From NCBI RefSeq assembly GCF_003688555.1, contig NZ_REFR01000011.1, positions 124,001-188,000 on the forward strand: a stretch of 64,000 nt of DNA, given 5' to 3'. This document shows positions 10,355 through 18,940 of the stretch, piece by piece. The translations under genes were made by a program, and so were the position numbers. This stretch comes from Eilatimonas milleporae. GTDB taxonomy: Bacteria; Pseudomonadota; Alphaproteobacteria; Sphingomonadales; Kordiimonadaceae. The notes under the pieces were generated by a model. It was not told the origin of the DNA, made no database searches, and worked only from the letters and a program-made list of their open reading frames with translations. The first letter of the stretch is position 1; every line of letters begins with the position of its first letter.

Positions 10355-11422
10355 TCAGCCGTCCAGCCTGTCCAGGCCGGCAACCAGGTCGCGCCATCCC
10401 TCCAGTTCCGGCACACCGGGCTTGCGTTCGCCGAACATGTAGAGGATCTCGCGGCCCTGCGTGTCGAACAGTTCGATCGAGGTCACGATGCCGTCCCGCG
10501 TCGGTTTGCGGACAACCCAGGCCTCTACCGCTGCGCTATCTTCCAGGTGCAGGTTGAAGCCGCGGTCGAGAATATTCAGCCAGCCGTTGGCGCGCACCAC
10601 CCGCTCTATCGGGTCCGTATGGATCTGAATGCAGCCCCGGTTGCCGACAAAGATCATGATCGGCAGTTTTGCGGTCGCCGCTTCCGTCAATGCGGTTTCA
10701 AACGCTGCCACCGGGATACGGTATGCCATGTCCTCGCCCACCAGGCGGAAGGCCTGCTGGCGCCCGACTTCGAAATCCCGAAGCAGTTCGATAAAGTCAT
10801 GGGTGTCCTTCAGGGCTGCCCAGTGCGCGTGCAGGCCCTCCCGGTCGATGTCGCCGTCTGGACGATCGGCCTTTTTCGGGGGATGCGGAATAGCCGAAAA
10901 GTCGGGTGACTGATCGGAACTTGTGAAACGGTCTACAAGGGCGTCATATGCTTCCACATCGCTGCCGTCGCGCATATAGACCTTGTGAACCGCGGTTCCG
11001 TCGATATCGAAAAACTGGATGCTGCGGCGGGCGCCCTGTTTCGTCTCTTCGCTTACCGCGAAACAATGGTGCCAGTGGCTTAGAAAAAGCCGCAGGTCGA
11101 TATCGCGGTTGACCACAAGACCATGTCCCGGACCGATGGAGATATTGGCGAATTTACCGACTTTTTCGTGCACGGCATGATCGCCGCGCGTGATACACAG
11201 AATTTCACCCAGTTTCGGGAACTGCTTTATGATATCGCCCCAGTCCGCATCCAGACGAGTCGCGGTGTGTCCGATGCCTGTCGCGACAAGAGCCGCTTCG
11301 CTGACGCCCATATCGGCGGCCGCGTTTCGGATCCGCACGGTCGGGTTGTCCGCCCTGTACGTATCATAGCGTGCCTTCAGCTTTGCGGCATCGCCGGTTT
11401 TAATGTTTTCTTGCACACCCAT
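10355..11422 (-). CDS. hmuS: Haem-degrading/haem-trafficking protein HmuS
   Basis: Cytoplasmic HemS/HmuS family protein that receives imported haem and either hands it on or releases its iron. The 355 residues contain the expected duplicated HemS domain, roughly 30-165 and 195-345. The first repeat includes GEILCITRGDHAVHEKVGKF and the second IMIFVGNRGCIQIHTDPIERV, with LNILDRGFNLHLEDS near the end, a region that carries haem ligands in homologues. The start has GGAG upstream (TAAGGAGAGAGAG before ATG). Second structural gene after hemP, 28 bases away. Confidence 0.94.
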   Translation of the reverse strand: MGVQENIKTGDAAKLKARYDTYRADNPTVRIRNAAADMGVSEAALVATGIGHTATRLDADWGDIIKQFPKLGEILCITRGDHAVHEKVGKFANISIGPGHGLVVNRDIDLRLFLSHWHHCFAVSEETKQGARRSIQFFDIDGTAVHKVYMRDGSDVEAYDALVDRFTSSDQSPDFSAIPHPPKKADRPDGDIDREGLHAHWAALKDTHDFIELLRDFEVGRQQAFRLVGEDMAYRIPVAAFETALTEAATAKLPIMIFVGNRGCIQIHTDPIERVVRANGWLNILDRGFNLHLEDSAAVEAWVVRKPTRDGIVTSIELFDTQGREILYMFGERKPGVPELEGWRDLVAGLDRLDG

Positions 11423-11450
11423 CTCTCTCTCCTTATCCGGTTGCGCGTGA

Positions 11451-11624
11451 TTATTTGGTCAGGATCAGTTTGCCCTGGCTGGTCAGGCGCAGGCGGTACT
11501 CACCGCCCGCGTGCTCAATGATGATTTCACGGTTGCCCTTTAGCAGGTCGCTGCTTGTCAAACGCCGCATCGGGGTCACGGCGTGCCGGGTGCCCCCGCT
11601 TGGGGACAATGTCTGTGTGGTCAT
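11451..11624 (-). CDS. hemP: Haemin uptake protein HemP
   Basis: Small HemP/HmuP family protein of 57 residues. The diagnostic core is the C-terminal half: SSDLLKGNREIIIEHAGGEYRLRLTSQGKLILTK, which in the family folds as a short beta element. HemP relatives are required for or regulate haem receptor expression. Two starts compete: ATG 11645 has a poorly spaced Shine-Dalgarno, while ATG 11624 has AAAGGA about seven bases upstream, so 11624 is preferred. It lies between hmuR and hmuS, the usual alphaproteobacterial position. Confidence 0.88.
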   Translation of the reverse strand: MTTQTLSPSGGTRHAVTPMRRLTSSDLLKGNREIIIEHAGGEYRLRLTSQGKLILTK

Positions 11625-11698
11625 GGCGCCATCCTTTTTCGTCATCTCTTGGCCGTGTGAATTCGTGTTTCGTCTCTGTCTCGCTACAGTCCGGCCCC

Positions 11699-13825
11699 CT
11701 ACAATCCGAAACGGTGACTGAGCATTACGCGCAGGCTACGTCCGGGCTGGCGAATGACTGTCGGGTGAAAGGAAAAAGTCTCATCGAACAGATTGTCGAT
11801 TCCGAGACTGATGTTCAGTCCCTTTAAGGCCCCTTCAAGCGGACTCCAGTTCGCGAAAATGTCCACTGTCTCGAAACCGGCGGTCGTCGTGCTGCCTTCA
11901 GGCACATCATTCTGGTCGGCGGCAACCGTCAGCCTGCCGCCCGCCTGCAGGCCGAGTTCCGGCCATTTGCCGATCAACTGGGTCGTGAGGCTGTCCTGCG
12001 GCATGGACCCCAGCCCTTCGCCGGTGTCCCGGTTTTCACCGTCGACGGTAAAGCCCGCCACCGAGAAGAAAACATAGTCGCTTTCGTAACGCAGTTCGGC
12101 CTCGATCCCTTCGATGCGGGCCATTGCACTGTCATTCCGGGTCGTGCCGAAGAATGTGGTCGGCCCGAACGGCGGGGTGAAGACGGGCGGGATCGCCGGA
12201 TCGACAAAGGTGACGACCTGATCGACGAAATCATCCACGTCGGAGCGGAAAACGGTTGCGCTGAAATCAAAGGCATCGCCTGCGATAATCAAATCCGATT
12301 GCCGGAAACGGGCCCCCAGTTCCCAGCTTTCCGCCCGTTCAGGCGCCAGATTTGGCGAGGGTACGAAATTATTCACCACCAGTGTGCCCGGCCCGAGACC
12401 GTTCGGCACGGCGAAATGGGTGCCGTCATTGAACAGTTCGGTCAGCGATGGCGTACGGAAGGCTTCCGAATAGCTGCCCCACAGATAAATCCATTCGGCA
12501 GGCGCAAATCCGACAGCGACGCGCGGCGTGATTTCATCCTCGTCGCGGGATTGGCTGTCGTCGCCGGCCTGTACGTCGAAACTGTCCCAGCGCAGTCCGG
12601 GGATGATGGACAGCATGTCGCCGATTTCGATCTCCGCCTGCGCATAACCGGCCAGAAAATCCAGCTCGGCATCGGGGAATGTGGTCCGCACGCCCCCGTT
12701 TCGCGTTCCGCTTTGGCTGTCGCGGAAATATTCCACCCCGTATGTCAGGGCGACCGAGGCCTTTTCACCGGCATTGAAACGGGATGTGTTGTGAACATCG
12801 AACCCGTAGCTTTCAAAATCGGATTCGTCGTTGCGACCATCGATAAAACGGTCTTCGCTCACGTCGATCGATGTGTAAAAGGCCACCGCCTCCAGATTGA
12901 CGGCGCGGTTGTTCGGGTCCGAATATGTGTATTTGCCCCGCAGATTCCGCTCACTGGTTTCGCGGTCCACCACGGTTGTCGGTGTGGAAACGGCGTTGGC
13001 GTTGGTCGGGTTTTCCCCTTCATTGTCGAAGAGGCTGGCGATGAGCTCGAACCGGTGATGCTCGCCCGGCTCGAAACCCAGCTTGACCAGACCGTTCAAC
13101 AGCTGGTCTTCCGTGTCGAGAATGGTCTCACCCGACCCGTCTTCCAGATCATTGAACACTTCGCGGTAGATCAGGGTGCCGGCGGCGTCGAAAGCACCGC
13201 TTCGACCGAACAGGCTGGCGGATGTCAGCAGTTCGTCTCCGTTGGACTGATAGGCCGTTTTTACGCGGCCGCCCAGGGTTTCCCCATCCTGCAAAAGATC
13301 TTTCGCACCCTTTGTCTCCAGCGAAATGACACCGCCCAAGGCCCCGCTGCCATACAGCGCCGATGCGCTGCCGCGCACGACTTCGATGCGTTTCACCAGA
13401 TCCTGATCGACGAAAAAGCGGCCTCTGTGCGCCAGGTCGAAATTCTGTCTGGCGCCGTCCAGGCGGATCACCACCTGTGTGTCGGAAAAGCCCCGGATGT
13501 TCGGCTCTTCGGCAATCCGGCGTGCACCGCCCTGGATGGCCACGCCGGGCAGCCCTTCGAAAACGTCCGCGTAGGTCAGGGGCTGAAAGCGGGTCACACT
13601 TGCCGTATCGATCACTGAAACGGCGGATGGCGTCGTAAACACCGGGCGTTCCGTCCGTGTGGCGGAAATCGTGACTTCCTCGACGATGTCGCCGTCATAC
13701 CCGCCATCGGCGGCTTCTTCAAAGGCATGGACCTGCGATCCGGCGGCAACGGGTGAAAGAAGTGTCGTTCCAAGCGTCATGGCCCGGATCGCGGAAATTG
13801 GTAACAGTTTGATCGGTATCGTCAC
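11699..13825 (-). CDS. hmuR: TonB-dependent haem/haemoglobin receptor HmuR
   Basis: Outer-membrane haem receptor of the haemoglobin/transferrin/lactoferrin family, 708 residues. An N-terminal leader of about 34 residues is followed by the TonB-box region EEVTISATRTE. The plug domain has FEGLPGVAIQGGARRIAEEPNIRGFSDTQVVIRLDG (quoted as landmarks), DLVKRIEVVRGSASALYGSGALGGVISLET. The barrel contains the receptor-family motif region FRTPSLTELFNDG and PNLAPERAESWELGARF, and ends SLRVMLSHRFGL. It is the first gene of the hmu cluster, with a Fur-like box about 135 bases upstream of its start, so iron repression is expected. Confidence 0.93.
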   Translation of the reverse strand: MTIPIKLLPISAIRAMTLGTTLLSPVAAGSQVHAFEEAADGGYDGDIVEEVTISATRTERPVFTTPSAVSVIDTASVTRFQPLTYADVFEGLPGVAIQGGARRIAEEPNIRGFSDTQVVIRLDGARQNFDLAHRGRFFVDQDLVKRIEVVRGSASALYGSGALGGVISLETKGAKDLLQDGETLGGRVKTAYQSNGDELLTSASLFGRSGAFDAAGTLIYREVFNDLEDGSGETILDTEDQLLNGLVKLGFEPGEHHRFELIASLFDNEGENPTNANAVSTPTTVVDRETSERNLRGKYTYSDPNNRAVNLEAVAFYTSIDVSEDRFIDGRNDESDFESYGFDVHNTSRFNAGEKASVALTYGVEYFRDSQSGTRNGGVRTTFPDAELDFLAGYAQAEIEIGDMLSIIPGLRWDSFDVQAGDDSQSRDEDEITPRVAVGFAPAEWIYLWGSYSEAFRTPSLTELFNDGTHFAVPNGLGPGTLVVNNFVPSPNLAPERAESWELGARFRQSDLIIAGDAFDFSATVFRSDVDDFVDQVVTFVDPAIPPVFTPPFGPTTFFGTTRNDSAMARIEGIEAELRYESDYVFFSVAGFTVDGENRDTGEGLGSMPQDSLTTQLIGKWPELGLQAGGRLTVAADQNDVPEGSTTTAGFETVDIFANWSPLEGALKGLNISLGIDNLFDETFSFHPTVIRQPGRSLRVMLSHRFGL

Positions 13826-14144
13826 AAGTCACTCCAACAAAACGCACGCATCCCCACGCGGGAGAAGGAATACTGCGCCTGGCTGGCAGCACCTGGAGGC
13901 ACAAGCGGCTGGCTGGGCACGGCCCCTGGGGAGAGAGTTTGAGAACCAGGGGGTTATGCTCTGATAATGATAACGACTCTTAAAAGCAAGATAAAAAGAC
14001 ACCCCGACCGGATTGGCACCCTGACAAAGCCGATTGTCATAGCTTGATCCGTATCAACATCCCGGTGCTTTGAACGTGTTCCTCTAGGACCGGACAGCAT
14101 GGCGGCCCAGGGCGACAGGGGGAAGCGACGGGAAGGAACGGTAT
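13826..14144. promoter_or_regulatory. Intergenic control region between hmuR and the DUF2953-like gene
   Basis: 319 bases without a convincing gene. It must hold the hmuR promoter (leftward) and probably that of the DUF2953-like gene (rightward). The hmuR-proximal part (13826-13950) is GC-rich leader; the segment 13955-14010 is AT-rich and contains the Fur-like box. A Shine-Dalgarno GGAAGGAA at 14131-14138 serves the rightward gene. Confidence 0.6.
13962..13980 (-). promoter_or_regulatory. Fur-type box upstream of hmuR
   Basis: TGATAATGATAACGACTCT lies in the AT-rich part of the hmuR upstream region. The left part reproduces the first eleven bases of the classical Fur consensus (GATAATGATAA); the right half is degenerate. 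It is about 135 bases from the hmuR start, far for a core promoter, so hmuR would have a long leader or a second promoter. Fur or an Irr/Mur-type relative could bind; assignment is by similarity and by the iron-uptake genes downstream. Confidence 0.65.
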
Positions 14145-14738
14145 GTGTCTGCCATTATAATTCTTTTGGGCTTGGCGGGATTGCTTTCTGCGGCGCTCGC
14201 GGTGCCCCTGCGTTTAAAGGCGACCGGTCATCTGGGACAGGACAGCGAGTTCCATGTGCACTGGCTGGGGCTCCGGCGGACGTTTAAAAGGCAGTTTGAT
14301 CTTCGCGATGATTCTGGACCGTCCTGCGAATCCTGCCGGATGCGGCGCCAGATCAGACGTGAACAGATCATGACGCGCATCGCCCGTATTGCTCAGACGA
14401 AGGGGTTTGTCCGGCGGACCAGCGCCTGGGTGCGCGATTTGCTGTCCAATTGCGATGCTGCCAGCGCCGAGGGTCGCCTTATCGTCGGGTTCTCCGATCC
14501 GGCCCTGACCAGCATTCTGGTGGCTGTCGTCGCGACCCTGCCGTCTTTTACCCGCCATAAAATGGACCTTGAGATCGAACCGGACTTTTCCGGGGCGCGT
14601 TTCACCGGTTGGTACGATGTGGCGGTCACCGTGCGTCCCATCAACGCTATGATGCCGACATTTCGATATGTTTTTTCCGAACCGACGCGCAAGGCGATCC
14701 GGCGCGGTTTTGTAAAGCGTGCCAGTCCGGCCGAATAA
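14145..14738 (+). CDS. DUF2953-like membrane-anchored protein of unknown function
   Basis: Protein of 197 residues starting at GTG 14145, preceded by GGAAGG. The first 20 residues form one hydrophobic segment (IIILLGLAGLLSAALAVPL), which acts as a membrane anchor or signal. The remainder is basic and contains CESCRMRRQIRREQ, a CxxC pair possibly of structural importance, and a C-terminal beta-rich part (LEIEPDFSGARFTGWYDVAVTVRP) resembling DUF2953 proteins as I recall them. It is convergent with pdeM, whose stop lies 14 bases away. Function cannot be inferred; the domain call is tentative. Confidence 0.6.
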   Translation: MSAIIILLGLAGLLSAALAVPLRLKATGHLGQDSEFHVHWLGLRRTFKRQFDLRDDSGPSCESCRMRRQIRREQIMTRIARIAQTKGFVRRTSAWVRDLLSNCDAASAEGRLIVGFSDPALTSILVAVVATLPSFTRHKMDLEIEPDFSGARFTGWYDVAVTVRPINAMMPTFRYVFSEPTRKAIRRGFVKRASPAE

Positions 14739-14751
14739 AGGCCGGTTTTTG

Positions 14752-15459
14752 TCAGGGCGCGGATGCCGGCATGGCCGGTTTGACCAGTTTGTGGCCCGGC
14801 ACGCTGACAAGGCGGTCCCGGGTGACGATATGGGCCCGCCATTCCCCTTGCATCAAGATTTCTATTGCGGGATCCCGCACATCGAGACCGCCTGTATATG
14901 TGCCGAAAGCCGGCAGAATCAGGCGATTGCCATCCTCGACAAAGCATTTGCGTCTGACCGTTGTGCCCCGGTGGGTCAGTCTGGCGACCGGATGGTGGTG
15001 CCCGGCGATCTGTTCATGTCCTTCAGGGTCCAGTTCGTGCAGAAATGTCAGGCCGTTTTTTTGCCATTGGTGGCATGCGGTGACACTGGGCAGTGTGGTG
15101 GGACCGTCATGGTTGCCGCGCACCCATATGATCTCGGCCAGATCCGTCAACTGTTCCCACAGGGCAGTTGCCGCCGTGCTCAGCCTGGATGGTCCCCGGC
15201 TGTCATGCAGTGTGTCGCCCAAAAGCAGAATACGCCGGTATCCAAGTGCACCGGCAAGGGTGACGAGGCGTTCCAGTGTATCCTCACTGTCATATGGGGG
15301 CAGCAATTGTCCTGTCGGGGCAAAGCTCGAGCCTTTTTCCAGGTGCAGGTCGGCAACGGCCAGAAGGCTTTCTTCAGGCCACAGAAGGGCGCCTGCGGGA
15401 TGCAGCTCCAGGTCAGTGCCGGCAAACGGCAGACACAGGGTTTCAGCCGACGGTGTCAA
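14752..15459 (-). CDS. pdeM: Ligase-associated DNA damage response endonuclease PdeM
   Basis: Calcineurin-like metallophosphoesterase of 235 residues, one of four genes in the ligase-associated (cisplatin-resistance-associated) repair set. Metal-binding motifs are in order: ADLHLEKG (D-x-H), LLLGDTLHDS (GDxxHD), VRGNHDGP (GNHD) and AGHHHPVA (GHxHP). The chosen start is TTG 15459, which has GGAGG six bases upstream and gives the family N-terminus; no ATG lies nearby, and the longer open frame would run back into the helicase gene. It overlaps the helicase stop by 17 bases, so the two are translationally coupled. Confidence 0.88.
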   Translation of the reverse strand: MTPSAETLCLPFAGTDLELHPAGALLWPEESLLAVADLHLEKGSSFAPTGQLLPPYDSEDTLERLVTLAGALGYRRILLLGDTLHDSRGPSRLSTAATALWEQLTDLAEIIWVRGNHDGPTTLPSVTACHQWQKNGLTFLHELDPEGHEQIAGHHHPVARLTHRGTTVRRKCFVEDGNRLILPAFGTYTGGLDVRDPAIEILMQGEWRAHIVTRDRLVSVPGHKLVKPAMPASAP

Positions 15460-17935
15460 GCGCGGCCTCCTCCAGCAGGGATCGCTCGAAATCTGCCAGC
15501 ACGGTTTCGCCCATCTCGTCACGCGGTATGGTCTCGCGGTTGATTTCCAGCAGAAGCGGTACGGCAAGCGGTGATACCCTGTCCAGACGACGATGGTCGA
15601 TCCGGCCCTGAATGCGTACCAGCATGTCCTGCAAGCGTTCAAGGTCGATCAACCCGCCGCCGGCATCGGCCCGCGCGGCCTTGAGCAGAATGTGGTCGGG
15701 TTCATAACGGCGCAGAACGTCGTAAATCAGGTCCGCGTTGAAGGTGACCTGCTTGCCGGTTTTGCGCGCCCCCGGCATCTGGCGGTCGATCAGTCCGGCA
15801 ATCACGGCCACCTCCCGGAACAGGCGTTTGAGCAGCGGGGTCTCCTCCAGCCAGTCCTGAAGGTCGTCAACCATAAGATCTGCGGCAAACAGCTGGTCGG
15901 CATCGTCCACCGGTTCCAGCGACCAGACGGCAACGGCGTAATCCGTGGCGACGAAGCCGAGCGGTTTCAGGGCGAAACGCTGCATGCGCCGCAACAGCAG
16001 AAATCCCAGTGTGTGGTGGGCGTTGCGCCCTTCAAAACCATATGCCACCAGATGATGACGACCTGCGCGCGGAAAGGTTTCCACCAGCAGGCCGTCACGG
16101 CTGGGCAGGGCGGACCGTTCCCCCTGCAGGTGCAGCCACTCGGCCACCGGGGCCGGAAAACGCCGCCAGTCCCCGGGGCGGTTCAGCATGTGTCTGACCA
16201 GGGTGGACAAATGCGTGGTCAGCGGCAGTTTGCCGCCGGCATAGGAGGGAATCTTTGCCTCCCCGTCGGTGCTGCGCCTGGCCTGTACGGCCCCGTCCCG
16301 CAGTCCCTCAAAGCGCAGCACCTGTCCGCCGAACAGAAATGTGTCGCCCGCCGACAGGCCCTGGATGAAATAGTCCTCAATCTGTCCAAGGGTGCGTTTG
16401 CCGATTTTCACCTTCAGCATCGGCGCTTCGACAATGGTGCCGATATTCATGGCGTAGCGCTGCCGGTGACGGTTGTCGCGCACCCGGTAGCGTCCATCGT
16501 CCAGCGTCTCCAATCGCCCATATCGGTCATAGGTTTTCAGGGCATACCCGCCATTCACCATGAAATGCAGTGCCCCGTCGAAATCTTCGCGTCTCAGGTC
16601 CCGATAAGGCCAGGCCCGCCGGACTTCATCAAACAGGTCGTCCGCCTCGAACGGCCCCATGCAGCCACGTCCGAGAATGTGTTGTGCCAGAACATCGAGC
16701 CCGCCGGCCCTGGGTGCGGGGCCGTCCAGTGTTTGCCCGTCGATGGCCTGGCAGGCGGCCATGCATTCCAGATACTCAAAGCGGTTGGCGGGCACCAGGA
16801 TGGCCCGGCTGGGTGTGTCCAGCCTGTGATTGGAGCGCCCGATACGTTGCAGCAGGCGGCTTGCCCCTTTGGGAGCGCCGATTTGTACCACCAGATCCAC
16901 GGCTGCCCAGTCCAGTCCCAGATCCAGCGATGATGTGGCAATCACGCAGTCCAGTCCGCCTGAAGCCATGGCCTCTTCGACCCGACGGCGCTGGTCCCGT
17001 TCCAGCGACCCGTGATGCAGCGCGATGCGCAGGCGGTCGTCATTGAGGTCCCACAATTCCCGGAAAACCAGTTCAGCCTGCGCCCGTGTATTGACGAAAA
17101 CGATGGCAAGACGGGCTTCCTTCAGTTCCGCATACACATCGCCCAGGGCATAACGGGCCATGTGACCCGACCAGGGCATGCGGTCCCGGCCGATCAGGAT
17201 ACGGACCTTGGGGCGCAGTGCCGCAGGCGCGGTGACGATGGTTGCATCCTCCCGGCAGGCATAGGCCGCGGCGGTTTCCGGGCCGTCCAGTGTGGCTGAT
17301 AGGGCAATCCGTCGCGCCTGTGGTGCCAGACGTGTCAGCCGCGCCAGTCCCAGTGACAGAAGGTCGCCGCGTTTGCTGTGCATCACCGCATGAAGCTCGT
17401 CAATCACCACATGGCGCAGGCCTGCGAAGGTGCGCGGTGCTTCCTCATGCGACAGCAATAGGGCCAGGGACTCCGGCGTGGTCAGCAATATATGCGGCGG
17501 TTTTCGCTTCTGTCTTTGTTTTTTGGACTGAGGCGTGTCGCCCGTACGGGTCTCATGGGTGATCGGCAGGCCCATGGCGTCAACCGGTCGCGACAGGTTC
17601 CGGTGCACATCCACCGCCAGTGCCTTCAGAGGGGACACATACAGCGTGTGCAGTGTGCTGCCGTCAGTGGGCGGCATTTCGTACATGTCCACCAGGCTAG
17701 GCAGAAATCCGGCCAGCGTCTTGCCGGCCCCTGTGGGTGCGGTCAGAAGAACGTCCCGTCCGGCGCGGGCTGCCACCAATGTGTCGATCTGATGTATATG
17801 CCAGGCCCAGCCGTTTCCGGCCATCCATGCGGTCAGGGGGTGGTCGGCCAGACAGCCGGGGAGAGACGACGGGGACGGGACTGGAAGCGGCGGTGTTTTT
17901 GCCCTATTTGCCGATCTATGCCGATTGTTGACCAT
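15443..17935 (-). CDS. Ligase-associated DEXH-box DNA helicase, Lhr family
   Basis: Superfamily 2 helicase of 830 residues. Motif I is APTGAGKT (67-74), motif II DELH in VVIDELHAVMHSKRGD, motif III LSATLDGPE, motif VI region QRIGRSNHRLD, and a C-terminal Lhr-type region follows. This form occurs with PdeM, an MBL-type exonuclease and an ATP-dependent ligase in many proteobacteria. The open frame continues far upstream (to 18535) across the divergent exonuclease gene; ATG 17935 gives the normal family length, with GGAGG 14 bases upstream. That start lies 18 bases inside the 5' end of the divergent gene, so one of the two starts may be later. Confidence 0.9.
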   Translation of the reverse strand: MVNNRHRSANRAKTPPLPVPSPSSLPGCLADHPLTAWMAGNGWAWHIHQIDTLVAARAGRDVLLTAPTGAGKTLAGFLPSLVDMYEMPPTDGSTLHTLYVSPLKALAVDVHRNLSRPVDAMGLPITHETRTGDTPQSKKQRQKRKPPHILLTTPESLALLLSHEEAPRTFAGLRHVVIDELHAVMHSKRGDLLSLGLARLTRLAPQARRIALSATLDGPETAAAYACREDATIVTAPAALRPKVRILIGRDRMPWSGHMARYALGDVYAELKEARLAIVFVNTRAQAELVFRELWDLNDDRLRIALHHGSLERDQRRRVEEAMASGGLDCVIATSSLDLGLDWAAVDLVVQIGAPKGASRLLQRIGRSNHRLDTPSRAILVPANRFEYLECMAACQAIDGQTLDGPAPRAGGLDVLAQHILGRGCMGPFEADDLFDEVRRAWPYRDLRREDFDGALHFMVNGGYALKTYDRYGRLETLDDGRYRVRDNRHRQRYAMNIGTIVEAPMLKVKIGKRTLGQIEDYFIQGLSAGDTFLFGGQVLRFEGLRDGAVQARRSTDGEAKIPSYAGGKLPLTTHLSTLVRHMLNRPGDWRRFPAPVAEWLHLQGERSALPSRDGLLVETFPRAGRHHLVAYGFEGRNAHHTLGFLLLRRMQRFALKPLGFVATDYAVAVWSLEPVDDADQLFAADLMVDDLQDWLEETPLLKRLFREVAVIAGLIDRQMPGARKTGKQVTFNADLIYDVLRRYEPDHILLKAARADAGGGLIDLERLQDMLVRIQGRIDHRRLDRVSPLAVPLLLEINRETIPRDEMGETVLADFERSLLEEAALDTVG

Positions 17936-18940
17936 ACGCTTTTTCTTGCCTCCGTCGGAGTTTATATCGACCCCGACCGGCCTGTCGGCAAGGCGATAAT
18001 CACACATGGCCATGCCGACCATGCCAGGGCCGGACATGGAAGTGTACTGGCAACCCCCGAAACCATTGCCATTATGCAGGCGCGCTACGGTGCCGATTGC
18101 GCGCGCAGTTTCCAGCCGCTGCCTTACGGGGAGTATCTGGCCCTTGGAGACATGACCCTCAGTCTTCATCCCGCCGGTCATATTCTGGGCAGCGCACAGG
18201 TGCTCCTGGAGCATAAAGGCCGGCGAATTGTTGTCACCGGGGATTACAAAACCGTACCGGATGCGACTTGCGCGGCTTTTGAATGCGTGCCGTGCGACCT
18301 GTTGATCACCGAGGCCACGTTTGCCCTGCCGGTCTTCCGGCATCCGCCGCCCGCCCGTGAAATAGATCGCCTGATTGATTCCCTGAAAACCGAGGCGGGG
18401 CGGACGCATCTTGTCGGCGCCTACGCCCTCGGTAAGGCGCAGCGCGTCATCGCCCTGCTGCGGGCGCAAGGGTATGACAGGCCGATCTATTTGCACGGCG
18501 CTATGGACCGTCTGTGCGGTCTCTATCAGGCGCACGGGGTCGCCCTTGGCAGTCTGCGGCCTGTCGCGGACACGCCAGCGCGCGATCTTGCAGGTGAAAT
18601 CGTCATCGCCCCGCCGTCGTCTTTGGCTGATCGCTGGTCACGCCGCTTTGGCGATCCGCTCAGGGTCATGGCATCCGGCTGGATGCAGGTGAAACAGCGT
18701 GCCAAACAGCGCGGCGTGGAATTGCCGCTTGTTCTGTCGGACCATGCGGACTGGGATGAACTGACCGCGACGATTGAGGCAACCGGTGCGAACGAGGTCT
18801 GGGTGACGCATGGGCGTGAGGACGCGCTCATTCATTACTGTGGCACCAGGGGCTTGAAGGCAGCCGCGCTGGCTCTGGCCGGCCGGGACGAGGACGGTGG
18901 TGACGGCCACTCGCCGACAGGAGCGGCCGCAGGGACATGA
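17918..18940 (+). CDS. Ligase-associated DNA damage response exonuclease (metallo-beta-lactamase/beta-CASP fold)
   Basis: Nuclease of 340 residues. The metal site is THGHADH (H30, H32, D34, H35), followed by HPAGHILGSAQVLLEH and GDYKTVPD, then a beta-CASP-type region and the C-terminal LSDHADWDEL motif. This is the exonuclease partner of the ligase cluster. The start at ATG 17918 has no good Shine-Dalgarno but is the only start fitting the family; upstream sequence belongs to the divergent helicase. The stop overlaps the ligase start in ATGA, so the two are translationally coupled. Confidence 0.88.
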   Translation: MPIVDHTLFLASVGVYIDPDRPVGKAIITHGHADHARAGHGSVLATPETIAIMQARYGADCARSFQPLPYGEYLALGDMTLSLHPAGHILGSAQVLLEHKGRRIVVTGDYKTVPDATCAAFECVPCDLLITEATFALPVFRHPPPAREIDRLIDSLKTEAGRTHLVGAYALGKAQRVIALLRAQGYDRPIYLHGAMDRLCGLYQAHGVALGSLRPVADTPARDLAGEIVIAPPSSLADRWSRRFGDPLRVMASGWMQVKQRAKQRGVELPLVLSDHADWDELTATIEATGANEVWVTHGREDALIHYCGTRGLKAAALALAGRDEDGGDGHSPTGAAAGT

